A stretch of DNA of 64,000 bases from Okapia johnstoni (lineage: Eukaryota > Chordata > Mammalia > Artiodactyla > Giraffidae). The DNA lies in the NCBI GenBank assembly GCA_024291935.2, contig CM044320.1, positions 36,920,001 through 36,984,000 of the forward strand, written 5' to 3'. The position numbers and the translations under genes were made by a program. The notes beneath the pieces were generated by a model, which was given only the letters and a program-made list of their open reading frames with translations, was not told the origin of the DNA and made no database searches. Positions 11,996 through 23,262 of the stretch are shown here, one piece after another. How positions within the stretch are numbered: the first letter of the stretch is position 1; every line of letters begins with the position of its first letter.

Positions 11996-12433
11996 AAGTC
12001 CCCTACATACGAATCTTCAAGTTACAAACTTTCAAAGATGTGAAAGAGCGTTCTGTCAACATTAGGCATGAATGAAATTGCCCTTTCTCTCCTATTGCTG
12101 ATGATCCTTCAGCTTTACCATCTCCCACCTTCTCTCCCTCCTACAGTCACTAACTCTTCTTGCCTATTCACTTAATGCCAGCTTCTGTATGCCAGCTATT
12201 GTACTGTACTACAGCACTTTTCAAAGTACTGTACCGTAAGATTAAAAATGTTTTATTTTTTGTCTTTATGTATTATTTATGTTAAAAGTATTATAAACCT
12301 ATTACAGTATAATACTATATAGCCAGTTGTGTTAGCTGGGCACCTAGGCTAACTTTGTTGAACTTACAAACAAATTGGACTTATGAATGTGCTTTTAATA
12401 TGGAACTCATTCATACGTAGGGGATTCACTGTA
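11996..12433. mobile_element. DNA transposon remnant with inverted ends (Tc1/mariner or Tigger-like)
   Basis: The left end has AAGTCCCCTACATACGAA and the right end GTAGGGGATTCACTGTA, which are inverted copies. Subterminal AAGTTACAAACTTTCAAAG and GAACTTACAAACAAATTGGA belong to a non-coding interior. The right end abuts TA, as expected for a TA-targeting transposon. The left terminus is obscured by the adjoining SINE. No transposase frame is present and the family name is not certain. Confidence 0.55.
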
Positions 12434-13500
12434 TTGAAATCAGGTAGTATAAGTCTTCCAAGTTTTTTTTTTTAAATCTATTTCCATATTATTTAGGCTC
12501 TTCTAGGGCTTTCACATTCCATAAATTTTAGGATCAGTTTATTCTGTGAAAATGATTGCTGAGAGTTTGAATTAGATTGCGTTGACTATTCTATAGCTCA
12601 ATTTAGGGAGAATTGACTCTTAATAATATTGAATCTTCTGATTTAGGACCACACTATAGTTCGCCATGTATTTAGGACTTTAGCTTTCCCTCAGTAGTTT
12701 TCAGTGAGTGAGTTTTGCCCATTTTTTTGTCAAATTTATCCCCAAGTATCTCAGATTTGTAATGCTGTTGCATGTAGAAATGCAATTGATTTTTGTACCT
12801 TGACTATATATCCTCTGACCTTGCTAATCTCACTCACTAGCATCAGTAACTTTTTAGTAAATCCCATAGGATTGTCTGTTGATAAATGGACAATCATTAA
12901 TCATCTGTGAATAAAGACAATTTTACTTCTTTCTTTCTGATCTTTATGCCTTTTCTTTTTCTTATTTTACTGCACTGATTAGAAACTACAGTACAGTGTT
13001 GAATAGAAGTGTTAAGAGTGGATGTCTTTGCCTTGTTCTTGATCTTATGGGAGAAGCACTCAGTATTTATCCATAAAGGATGATGTTAGCTGTAGATGTT
13101 TGCAGATGACTTTCAGCATTTTCTAACTCATGAACCCAGTATATCTGATGTGAGGAAGTCTGCTGAGCTTTTTTTCCCTAAACCTTGAATGAACAGTAGA
13201 ATTTGTCAATTTTTTTGCCTCTGTTGGGATGAGCCTATAACTTGCTTTTATTTTTTTAGTCTGTAAGTATGGTGAATTATATTGCTTGATTGAATGTTAA
13301 TCCAACCTTGCTTTCCCTGATAGATCCCAATTAGTCATGACATATTATTTGTATCACTGGATTTGAATTAATATTTTGTTAAGAATTTTAACATCTACCT
13401 TCATAAGAGTTTTTGGTCTGTGTTTTTCTTTTCTTGTAATTTGTTTGGTATTGGTATCAGGGCAGTGCTGACTCATGGGATGTGTTGGGAAATATTACCT

Positions 13501-13873
13501 TGTCGTGGGGGGAATTGTATCCTCTCAGAATTCATATGTTGAAATCCTGACCCCCTAGTACCTCAGATTGTGACAGTACTTGGAGATAAGGTCTTTAAAG
13601 AGGTAAGTTAAAATGAAGTCATTAGGGTTGGCCCTAATCCAGTATGACTGGTGACCTTAGAAGAAGAGAAAATTAGGACCCAGACATCCACTGAGAGAAG
13701 ACCATATGAAGACAGAGGACGGCCATCTATAAGTTAAAGAGGAGGGCCTCAGAAGAAACCAGTCCTGCTGACACCATGGTCTCAGAATTCTAGCCTTCAG
13801 AATATTGAGAAAATAAATTTCTGTTGCTTAAGCCAACCAGTCTTTGTTATGGCAACCCTAACAAACTAACACA
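13501..13873 (+). mobile_element. MLT1-type solo LTR (ERVL-MaLR)
   Basis: A single LTR with the usual landmarks in order: ATATGTTGAAATCCTGACCC, GGAGATAAGGTCTTTAAAGA, AGTATGACTGGTGACCTTAG, then ATAAATTTCTGTTGCTTAAG and a terminal CCCTAACAAACTAACACA. No internal retroviral sequence accompanies it. It sits inside the old L1 and so is younger than that L1. Confidence 0.8.
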
Positions 13874-13994
13874 TACTTCTTTATCCATTTTCTGGAAGAC
13901 TTTGTATGGAATTTTCATTATTTATTCCTTAAATTTTGGATAGAATTCACTAGTTAAGTTATCTGGACCTGGAGTTTTTCTTTGGGAGAAGGTT

Positions 13995-16888
13995 AATTTG
14001 TTGTTGTTCAGGTGCTAAGTCATGTCTGACTATTTGTGACCCCATGAACTGCAGCACACCAGGCTTCCCTGTCCTTCACTATCTCCTGGAGTTTGCTCAA
14101 ACTCATGTCCATTGAATCAGTGATGCCATCCAACCATCTCATCCTCTGTCACCCCCATCTCCTCTTGCCCTCGATCTTTCCCAGAATCAAGGTTTTCCCT
14201 AATGAGTCAGCTCTTCGCATCAGGTGGCCAAAGGATTGGAGTTTCAGCTTCAGCATCAGTCCTTCCAGTGAATGTTCAGGGTTGATTTCTTTTAGGATTG
14301 ACTGGTTTGATCACATTGCCCAAGGGACTCTCAAGAGTCTTCTGCAGGACCACAGTTTGAAAGCATCAATTCTTTTTTCTTTTTAATTAATTTATTTTAA
14401 TTGGAGGCTAATTACTTTACAATATTGTAGTGGTTTTTGCCATACATTGACATGAATCAGCCACTGGTGTACATGTGTCTCCAATCCCGAACCCCTCTCC
14501 AACCTCCCTCCCCATCCCATCCCTCAGGGTTATCCCAGTGCACCAGCCCTAAGCACCCTGTCCCATGCATCGAACCTGGACTGGTGATCTATTTCACATA
14601 TGATAATATACATGTTTCAATGCTATTCTGTCAAATCATCCCACCCTCGCCTTCTCCCACAGAGTCCAAAAGTCTTGTTCTTTACATCTGTGTCTCTTTT
14701 GCTATCTCACATAGAGGGTTATTGTTACCATCTTTCTAAATTCCATCTATATGCGTTAATACACTGTATTGTTGTTTTTCTTTCTGACATACTTCACTCT
14801 GTATAATTGGCTCCAGTTTTATCCACCTCATTAGAACTGATTCAAATGCATTATTTTTAATAGCTAAGTAATATTCCATTGTGTATATGTACCACAGCTT
14901 TCTTATCCATTCATCTGTCGATGGACAGCTAGGTTGCTTCCATGTCCTGGCTATTGTAAACAGTGCTGCAATGAACATTGGGGTACACATGTCTCTTGAA
15001 AGCATCAATTCTTTGGCACTCAACCTTCTTTATAGTCCAACTCTCACATCCATACACAACTACCAGAAAAGCTACCATACTTAGCTTTGACTATATGTAC
15101 CTTTGTCGGCAAAATGATGTCTCCTTTTTAATACACTGTCTCGGTTTGTCATAGCTGTTCTTCCAAGGAGCAAGCGTCTTTTAATTTCAAGGTTGCAGTC
15201 ACCATCCGCAGTGATTTTGGAGCCCAAGAAAAATCTGACACTGTTTCCACATTTTCCCCATCTATTTGCCATGAAGTGATAGGACTGGATGGCATGATCT
15301 TCATTTTTTGAATAGAATTTTAAGGCAGCTTTTTCACTCTCCCATTTCACCTTCATCAAGAGGCTCTTTAGATCCTCTTCACATTCTGCCATTAAAGTGG
15401 TATCATCTGCATATCTGAGGTTGTTGATATTTCTCCTGGCAATCTTGATTCCAGCTTGTGCTTCATCCAGCCCGGCATTTCGCATGATATACTCCGCATA
15501 GAAGTTAAATAAGCAGGGTGACAATATACAGCCTTGACATACTTCTTTCCCAATTTTGAACTAGTCCATTGTTCCACGTCCCGTTCTAACTGTTGCTTCT
15601 CGTCTGTATGCACGTTTCTCAGGAGGCAGGTAATGTGTTGTGGTATTCCCGTCTCATTAAGAATCTTCCACAGTTTGTTGTGATCCACACAGTCAAAGAC
15701 TTCAGCATAGTCAGTGAAGCAGAAGTGGATGTTTTTTTTTAATTCCCTTGCTTTTTCAATGATCCGGCATATGTTGGCAATTTGATCTCTGGTTCCTCTG
15801 CATTTTCTAAATCCAGCTTGTACATCTGGAAGTTCTTGAAGCCTGGCTTGAAGGATTTTGAGCATAATCTTGCTGGCATGTGAAAAGAATGCAATTATAC
15901 AGTAATTTGAACATTCTTTGGCACTGCCCTTCTTTGGGATTGGAATGAAAACTGACTTTTCCAGTCCTGTGGCCACTGCTGAGTTTTCCAATTTTGCTGG
16001 TATATTGAGGGCAGTGCTTTCACAGCACCATCTCATTGTTTTCCTCTATCTCTTTGCTATGATCACTAAGGAAGGCTTTCTTATCTCTCCATGCTGTTCT
16101 TTGGACATCTGCATTCAGTTGGGCATATGTTTCCCTTTCTCCTTTCCTTTCATTTCTCTTCTTTTCTCAACTATTTGTAAGGCCTCCTCAGACAACCAGC
16201 TTGCCTTCTTGCGTTTCTTTTTGTTGGGGATGGTTTTGGTCACCACCCTCTGTACAATGTTACGAACCTTTGTCCATATTTCTTCAGGCACTCTAACAGA
16301 TCTAGTCCCTTAAATCTATTTGTCACCTCTACTGTATAATCATAAGGGATTTGATTTAGGTCATACTTGAATGGCCCAGTGGTTTTCCCTACTTTCTTCA
16401 ATGTAAGTCTGAGTTTTGCAATAAGGAGCTCATGGTCTGAGCCACTGTCAGCTACCGGTCTTCTTTTGTTGACTGTATAGAGCTTCTCCATCTTCGGCTG
16501 CAAAGAATATAGTAAATCTGATTTCAGTATTGACCATCTGGTGATGTCCATGCGTATAGTCGTCTCTTGTGTTGTTGGAAGAGGGTATTTGCTATGACCA
16601 GTGTGTTCTCTTGGCAAAACTCTGTTAGCCTTTGCCTTGCTTAATTTTATACTCCAAGGCCAAACTTCCCTCTTATTCCAGGTTTCTCTTATCTTCCTAC
16701 TTTTGCATTCCAGCACCCTATGTTGAAAAGGACACCTTTCTTTGGTGTTGGTTCTAGGAGGTCTTATAGGTCTTCATAGAATCGTTCAACTTCAGCTTCT
16801 TCGGCATTAGTGGTTGGGGCATCGACTTGGATTACTGTGATGTTGAATGTTTTGCCTTGGAAACAAACTCAGATAACAAAGATAAAAA
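13995..16888 (-). mobile_element. BovB LINE, 5'-truncated, carrying a nested L1
   Basis: RTE-type non-LTR retrotransposon copy on the minus strand. The 3' end (GTTGTTGTTCAGGTGCTAAG on the plus strand) is at the low coordinate. Decayed protein pieces are visible: the end of the endonuclease with SDHELL (about 16420-16440), and the reverse transcriptase with a DVQAGFRKCRGTRDQI block and the YADDT catalytic motif (about 15400-15420) in overlapping frames that show frameshifts. AAGGTT at 13989-13994 and 16889-16894 may be the target duplication. Excluding the nested L1 it is about 2.25 kb against about 3.2 kb for a full copy. Confidence 0.9.
14376..14995 (-). mobile_element. Young ruminant L1 3' end nested in BovB
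   Basis: A 620-bp 5'-truncated L1. The minus-strand frame 14736-15023 gives the ORF2 C-terminal block (TPMFIAALFTIARTWKQPS, then STDEWIRKLWYIYTMEYYLA), followed by the 3' UTR and a T-rich (A-tail) end at 14376-14400. The 19-bp exact direct repeat TTGAAAGCATCAATTCTTT at 14357-14375 and 14996-15014 is its target-site duplication and is itself BovB sequence. Confidence 0.95.
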
Positions 16889-17760
16889 AAGGTTGAATAA
16901 CAAATTCCATTTTTTTAATACATATAGGCTACTCAAGATTATCTGTTTCTTAAGTGATCTTTGGTAGTTAATGTCTTTAAGAAACTTATCTACCATCTAA
17001 GATATAGAATTTCTTGCCAAAAAGATAGTCATAATATTCTCTTATTATCCATTTAATGTATGTAATGTCTGTATTTGCATCACCTCTCTCATTCTTATAT
17101 GGCAATTTTTTTTTTTTTTTTTTTCTGTAGTCAATCTGGCTAAAGGTTTATCAATTTTATTGGTTTCTCAAAGGACCACCTTCTGTTTTCACTGATTTTT
17201 TCCTTGTTTTCTGTTTCATTGATTTCTGCTCTGATCTTTATTTTTATTACTATTATTGTTTTTAGGTTTTTAAAGGTTGAAGTATATGTCATTGATTTGA
17301 GATCTTTTTTTCCCTAACAGAGGTGTTCAATGCAATTAATTTTTTTTAAGAGCTGCTTTTGATGTATCCCACAAATATTGATATGCTTTACTTTCATTCA
17401 GTTCAAAATACTTTCTGTTTTCAGTTTTGATTCATTTTTTGACCCTTGTGGCCAAAGAACATACTTCACATGACTTCAGTCTTTTTAAATTTGACATGTT
17501 TTATTGACCTGAATGTGGTCAATCTTGGTAAGTGTTCTTTGTGTACTTGAAAAGAATTTGTATTCTGGTGTTGTTGGACATTCTAATAACATCACTTAGG
17601 TCAAGTTGGTTGGTACTGTTGTGCAAGTCCTCTGTGTTTCTATTGATTTCCCATTTCTTTATCAATTATTGAGAAAGGAGAGCTTTATCTTACTGTAACT
17701 GAGACTTTGTCTATTTCTTATTGAGTCCATTGTTTTTGTGTCCAGGCATTTTGAAGTTCT

Positions 17761-18445
17761 GCTGGTTTTGAACAGGATGTAAGTGGGAAATCAAGGAAGA
17801 GTTTTGGGGCACTTAACACAAGTAGATAGGTGGTATGAGTAGTAGGTAGATAGTATGGGTAGGTAACATAAATAAATAATAACATAAAAGGTTATGTTAT
17901 TTTGAGTATAAGGAACATCTGGCCCACATGTTGGCTCTGACTAGAGTGATTTATTTATAGATTACTCTGCTCAGAGAGTAATTGCTCCATCTAGGTTACA
18001 GTATCTATTTTAATCAAAGTAAAGCACATATCAGGATAAAGAACCAAAAGAATTATCAAAAATATTAGGTTGAGTCATATGGAGTTGACATTTGTCTTTG
18101 ACCTACAAAAATGTAATTTCTCACAAAGCAAGGATGTTTGTTAATTATAGTATTGTTCAGAATAGTGAAACACTTAGAGTAATCTAAATGTCAAACAGTA
18201 AATCATGTCACAATACTGGAAAATTAAAATTAAAGTTTTGAGAGATTATTTAATAACTCACTCCCTTTGTGTCCTCATCCAATTTTACAACATTAAATTC
18301 CATCTATACATGCCAGCAACTCCCAAATGCATATCAGAAGTCCAATAGCTCAGAAGATCCAGACTCAGACATTCAATTTCCTGTTCACCATTTTCACTTG
18401 GATGTCTAGTCAATATCTGAAATTTAACATGTCTAAAACTGAACT
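17761..18445. other. Intergenic AT-rich sequence
   Basis: No gene seen. From about 18250 the sequence resembles an old interspersed repeat, possibly L2-type, that continues to about 19220 once later insertions are removed. Confidence 0.35.
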
Positions 18446-18460
18446 CCTGATCTGTCTTTA

Positions 18461-18638
18461 TTTTTTTTTATTTTTATTTTTTTTGCATTTGAACTTTTAT
18501 TTTTGCAAGTTTTTTTTTTAATAAATTTATTCATTTTAGTTGGGGGCTAATTACTTTACAATATTGTAGTGGTTTTTGCCATACATTGACATGAATCAGC
18601 CATGGATTTACATGTATTCCCCATCCTGAACCCCCCTC
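18461..18638 (-). mobile_element. Short young L1 3' end
   Basis: Antisense L1 tail: poly-T run, then GGCTAATTACTTTACAATAT and CATGAATCAGCCATGGATTT. The direct repeat CCTGATCTGTCTTTA at 18446-18460 and 18639-18653 flanks it, so the insertion is a 178-bp 3' fragment. Confidence 0.9.
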
Positions 18639-18744
18639 CCTGATCTGTCTTTAAGTCCTGTTCTCCCCACATCCTTACTCATCTCAGTTAGTAGAAATTC
18701 TAGCCTCTCCTTTCCCATTTGTTCAGGTCAAAATCCTTGGAGTC

Positions 18745-19074
18745 AGTTTTGTTTTTGTTTTTCACATTTTTATTGGGGGCCACCGGGGAGGGGGCCTGTT
18801 CCTGTCAACAGAGGAGCTCACAGTTCTTCAGCCATTTCAGCCATTCCAAGGCTCTGAGGGTCTGGGGGTGGCTAGGATGTTGGGCATGTTCCCATCGTCT
18901 TGAGAGAGTACTGGGTAGGTAGGTGTAGGGTGTGGCCTGGTTGATCATGATGGTGTACTTACTGTGTGAGCTCAGTGTGGGCAGAATTAGAGTGAGGCCT
19001 CTGGTGGTGAAAGATGTCACCAGCCTGACATTCTTGGGGAAGGTGACAATTCTAGTGGCTCTCCTGGTTTCCCC
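18745..19074 (-). pseudogene. Unrecognised processed retrocopy
   Basis: A 330-bp insertion into an older repeat. On the minus strand it ends in CCCAATAAAAATGTG followed by an A-rich tail (plus-strand 18745-18775), so it derives from a polyadenylated RNA. GGAGTCA occurs on both sides (18738-18744 and 19075-19081), consistent with a short target duplication, and the interrupted repeat continues cleanly across it. A 102-residue minus-strand frame begins in the flank and runs in (FPKNVRLVTSFTTRGLTLI, then TLRALEWLKWLKNCELLC). I do not recognise the parent gene. The frame may be a remnant of its coding end or chance. Confidence 0.6.
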
Positions 19075-19658
19075 TGGAGTCATTTTTGACTCTTCCTCAT
19101 CCTCCATATTCAATCCATCAGGAAACTTTCTGACTTTAGCTTCAAAATATACCCATACCCAATGCTTTTCACCATTGCTACCCCTGAGGTCTTCTTTCCC
19201 TTACATTGCAAAAGCCTCCTGACCTTATTATAATAACTGCAGTTAGTCAATATTTTAAAGAGCAGTGATGAAAATTGTATACATCTGGACTAAGTTCAAA
19301 TGAACATGGCAGACAGTGTCAGCTCTAAATCATTACCTCATAAAGTTTGGAGACATTTGCTCACTATCTTATCTTCTGCATTTTCCTACTCCCCTCCTTC
19401 ATTTCCTCCTTAACTGAATATAAGGAACTAAACTGTTTGGAGCAGTTATCAATTTATTGGCCCATAGCAATAAAAATCTTGCTCTGCAACAATGGAGCTA
19501 GACTTTCTTGTAAACATTTCTCCTTTGATAGGTGGCACAGTGTTAATCTTCGTTAATAGAATGCACTGGAGAGGCACTGGAGGAGGGAGCTTCTCTTCCA
19601 GGTTCTGCTGTGCTCCCCTCTGTGGGCTCCTCCAGTGTGCAGCTCCTAGCTCTTGTGG

Positions 19659-19856
19659 AAAGTGAAAGTGAAAATCGCTCTGTCGTGTCTGACTTTTTGC
19701 AACCCCATGGACTATATGGTCCATGGAATTCTCCAGGCCAGAATACTGGAGTGGGAAGCCTTTCCCTTCTCCAGGGGATCTTCCCAACCCAGGGATTGAA
19801 CCCAGGTCTCCTGCACCGCAGGTGGATTCTTTACCAGCTGAGCCACAAGGGAAGCC
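19659..19856 (-). mobile_element. Bov-tA SINE
   Basis: Full-length antisense copy with the head (GAGCCACAAGGGAAGCCC) at the high coordinate. The direct repeat CTTGTGG at 19652-19658 and 19857-19863 marks the target duplication. An open frame across it is a repeat shadow. Confidence 0.92.
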
Positions 19857-20283
19857 CTTGTGGTCTCAGAGGCTGACCTCTCGTGGTAGGGAGGCTTGGG
19901 GGGCTCTGTAGTGAGCTTTACTGGTATCACACCTGTCCATGCGGGGCTTCCCTGGCACCTCCTTCTCCAGTGGGTTCCCAGCAAGTTCTGGGCTATGCCA
20001 GCTCTCCATGGATGTTTCTCTGGCACCTGACAGCAGATTCCAAACAAGTGGCACTGGTGCAGCATCTCTATTAACTTCTCTGCCATCCAGTGGGCCATGG
20101 CTGTGCCCTCTCTAATAGAGTCTGATTCTCAGCCTAAGTGGGAGGGGGCCCTTTTAGGTTTACCTTACCTCAGCCCTAGAGTTAGTAGCTGCTCCCTATA
20201 TATGCAATTTTTGTATTCTTTAGAGTTCTTTTTATTGCTTAGTAGCAAATCCTTCATCATTCTAGTTTCTTATTATAGTAGTC

Positions 20284-22225
20284 TGTGATGGTTAATTTTA
20301 TGCATCAACTTAGCTGGGCCATGGTGCCCAGATATTTAATCAGACATTATTCTGGAAGTTTCTGTGATGGTGTTCTTCAGATGAGATAAACATTTACATT
20401 GGTGGACTTTGAGTAAAGCAGATTAGCCTCCATAACGTATCCAATCTGTTGAAGGCCTTAATTCAGCATAGACTGACCTCGTTTGAGCAGGAAGAAATTC
20501 TGCCAGTCAGCGATCTTTGAACTTGAACTACAGTTCTTTCCTTGGGTCTCCAGTCCACCAGCCTAACCTGCAGATTTTGGATTTACTGTGGCTCCACAAC
20601 TGTGTCAGTTGATTTCTTAAAATAAATCTCTCTATATACATATACATACACACACACATCTGTATACATCCTTAGCTCTGTTTCTCTGGATAATTCTTTT
20701 TCTTTTTTTTAATAAAGGCATTTAGTTTATTTTTCAAAAAATATTTTTGCTAGAAGGTTTGAGTGATCACAATCTTTAAATATTTTCTGACCAAAAGGTA
20801 CCATTTAAGTGGACAGCTTGTCTAGATCTGCTTTTGTTAACACCCAAATACAATTAGCACATCTGATGGTATTCCCTAGGTCTTATTAAATTATCTGCAG
20901 GCCAGGAGGCAGAGCCTAGCACATAACAAAGTATGTGCTTTATAACTGCTGATTAGTTCAGTTTCATAACAATTAAGCAGAGCAGGTAGTCAGTATATCT
21001 AATTCACACTATTAACACACTGGTTCTTGCCTGAAGGGTATGATCATTGCAGAGCTCCCAGTTATTCCTTCCAACCCAGGAAGTAGTAAACCACAACTGC
21101 AGAGAAAGGGGGCGGCTCTACTTAGGCTAGTGCTGGCGATATCTCAGGTCTGTTCCTTTGTTCCAACTATGAATTCAAAGTGACCAGTGTTAATTATAAA
21201 TTCAATGATACGTAGAAATTAAAATGCAAAGCCAAAAAAAAGAGCAGCTGCTTCTCCCTTTCTTAAGAGAAGATTGGTTTTCTATGATTGAAAGAACTAA
21301 AAGTGAAAGTGAAGTTGCTCAGTCGTGTCCAACTCTTCGCGACCCCATGGACAGTAGCCTACCAGGCTTCTCCGTCCATGGGATTTTCCAGGCAGGAGTA
21401 CTGGAGTGGGCTGCCATTTCCTTCTCCAGTTCAGTTCAGTTCAGTCACTCAGTCGTGTCCGACTCTTTGCGACCCCATGAATTGCAGCACGCCAGGCCTC
21501 TCTGTCCATCACCAACTCCCGAAGTCTACCCAAACCCATGTCCATCGAGTCGGTGATGCCATCCAACCATCTCATCCTCTGTCGTCCCCTTCTCCTCCCG
21601 CCCCCAATCCTACCCAGCATTAGGGTCTTTTCCAATGAGTCAACCCTTCGCATGAGGTGGCCAAAGTATTGGAGTTTCAGCTTCAACATCAGTCCTTCCA
21701 ATGAACACCCAGGATTGATCTCTTTTAGGATGGATTGATTGGATCTCCTTGCAGTCCAAGGGACCCTCAAGAGTCTTCTCCAACACCACAGTTCAAAAGC
21801 ATCAATTCTACGGTGCTCAGCTTTCTTCACCGTCCAACTCTCACATCCATACATGACCACTGGAAAAACCATAGCCTTGACTAGACGAACTTTTGTTGGC
21901 AAAGTAATGTCTCTGCTTTTAAATATGCTATCTAGGTTGGCCATAACCTTCCTTCCAAGGAGTAAGTGTCTTTTAATTTCATGGCTGCAATCACCATCTG
22001 CAGTGATTTTGGAGCCCCCCAAAATAAAGTCTGACATTGTTTCCACTGTTTCCCCATCTATTTCCCATGAAGTGATGGGACCAGATGCCATGATCTTAGT
22101 TTTCCGAACGTTGAGCTTTAAGCCAACTTTTTCACTCTCCTCTTTCACCTTCATCAAGAGCCTCTTTAGTTCTTCTTCACTTTCTGCCACCATCTCTGGA
22201 TAATTCAAACAGTCCTAAACATTAA
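20284..22225 (+). mobile_element. MLT2-type ERVL solo LTR, interrupted by a 1.5 kb retro-insertion
   Basis: The LTR begins TGTGATGGTTAATTTTATGC at 20284 and runs through TGGTGGACTTTGAGTAAAGC and CTTAAAATAAATCTCTCTAT to TTTCTCTGGATAATTC at 20696. Its last bases (AAACAGTCCTAAACATT) resume at 22207. Everything between is a later insertion bounded by a 14-bp target repeat. No internal retroviral genes are present. Confidence 0.75.
20697..22192 (-). mobile_element. Composite BovB retro-insertion with transduced 3' sequence
   Basis: One insertion bounded by the exact 14-bp repeat TCTCTGGATAATTC at 20683-20696 and 22193-22206. Read on the minus strand it has three parts: a BovB 3' region (22192 to about 21430) with a 255-residue reverse-transcriptase C-terminal frame (21441-22208) that is open throughout; a partial Bov-tA/BOV-A2 piece (about 21429-21300); and about 570 bp of non-repeat sequence (about 21299-20715) ending in AAAAATAAACTAAATGCC and a run of A residues. 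The single terminal A-tail and single target duplication show that all three parts entered together, copied from one RNA. Confidence 0.8.
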
Positions 22226-22563
22226 ACTACTTCTTTTCAGATTGCTATGTGGTTTCTGTCTCTTGATTTGGATCCTGACAAATACACCATTATTTTCCTC
22301 TGAACTCCGAATCTATATGTGCAACTATCCAACATCTTTACTTGGATGTCTAACAGGCATGCCAAACTTACAGCCAAAAGTAAACTCTTGATGTTCCTCC
22401 TGCAAACTTGTTTCTCTTATGCTTTTTCCCATCTCAGCTAAAGACAACTCCATTTTCAGTGAGGCTTTCCCTGGCTAAACCAATTCACAATTGCAATCCA
22501 TATTTAAGCAGCCCTAACCATACTTTCAATCCTTCTTCTTTGCTTTATTACTGTTATCCAATT
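22226..22563. other. Old repeat-like sequence
   Basis: TTTACTTGGATGTCTAACAG and CATCTCAGCTAAAGACAACT resemble the same old L2-like repeat seen at 18250-19220. No gene is supported. Confidence 0.35.
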
Positions 22564-22575
22564 ACTATATGTATT

Positions 22576-22785
22576 GGGCTTCCCAGGTGGCTCAGTTGGT
22601 AAAGGATCTGCCTGCCAATGCAGGAGATGTGGGTTTGGTCCCTGGGTCAGGAATATTCCCTGGAAAAAGAAATGGCAACCCACTCCAGTATTCTTGCCTG
22701 GAAAATTCCATGGAGAGAGGAGCCTGGTGGGCTACAGTCCATGGGGTCACAAAAGTGTTGGACATGACTTAGCGACTAAACAACA
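22576..22785 (+). mobile_element. Bov-tA SINE with 12-bp target duplication
   Basis: Full-length copy from GGGCTTCCCAGGTGGCTCAG to GGACATGACTTAGCGACTAA. The direct repeat ACTATATGTATT at 22564-22575 and 22786-22797 flanks it. Confidence 0.95.
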
Positions 22786-23168
22786 ACTATATGTATTACT
22801 TGTCATGTTTATTAGGTAATTGCTCCATTAGAATAAATTCCATAAAAGCAGGAATTTGATGTGTTTGTTTAAACTGCTGTATGGTCATAACCTAAAGTAA
22901 TGCTTAACGTGAATAATCAATGCCTCTCTGCCTTTCATTTTTACTAAGGACTACAGTGCTAGTTATTTTTGAATGTCTTGTTTAAGAAATACTACCCTTT
23001 CCCAAATTCATAAATACATTCTACATTTTCTTTCAAAAATTGTTTTTCTGTTTATGCTTAGATTGTTAAGCTAAGAATTGATTTTTCTGTATGGTGTGAG
23101 ATAGGGTTCACACTTTTTTTTCTTTTTACGGCTTCTGGATAACCAGTTGCCCAGCAGATTATATTTCT

Positions 23169-23170
<2 letters not shown>

Positions 23171-23259
<89 letters not shown>
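23171..23259. repeat. (TG)44 microsatellite
   Basis: An uninterrupted TG dinucleotide run of about 89 bp that directly abuts the end of an antisense SINE. Long Cys-Val and Thr-His frames across it are artefacts of the repeat. Its length and purity make it very likely polymorphic. Confidence 0.98.

Positions 23260-23262
<3 letters not shown>

Larger units (their letters stand above)
9745..17760 (-). mobile_element. Old antisense L1, split by at least five later insertions
   Basis: The blocks 9745-10497, 10693-10879, 11378-11784, 12434-13500, 13874-13988 and 16895-17760 read as one L1M-type ORF2/3' region in antisense. Examples are GGTTTATCAATTTTATTGGT at 17145 and AATGGCTGGATCATACTATC at 10231. 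Order along the strand is maintained across the gaps. The gaps hold a Bov-tA SINE, an NDUFA4 retro-pseudogene, a second SINE with a DNA-element remnant, an MLT1 LTR, and a BovB with a nested young L1. No intact reading frame remains. Confidence 0.75.

Noticed and set aside
15081..16716. Minus-strand frames with reverse-transcriptase motifs as possible host genes
   Set aside because: They are overlapping, frame-shifted pieces of a 5'-truncated BovB LINE with recognisable BovB 3' sequence below them.
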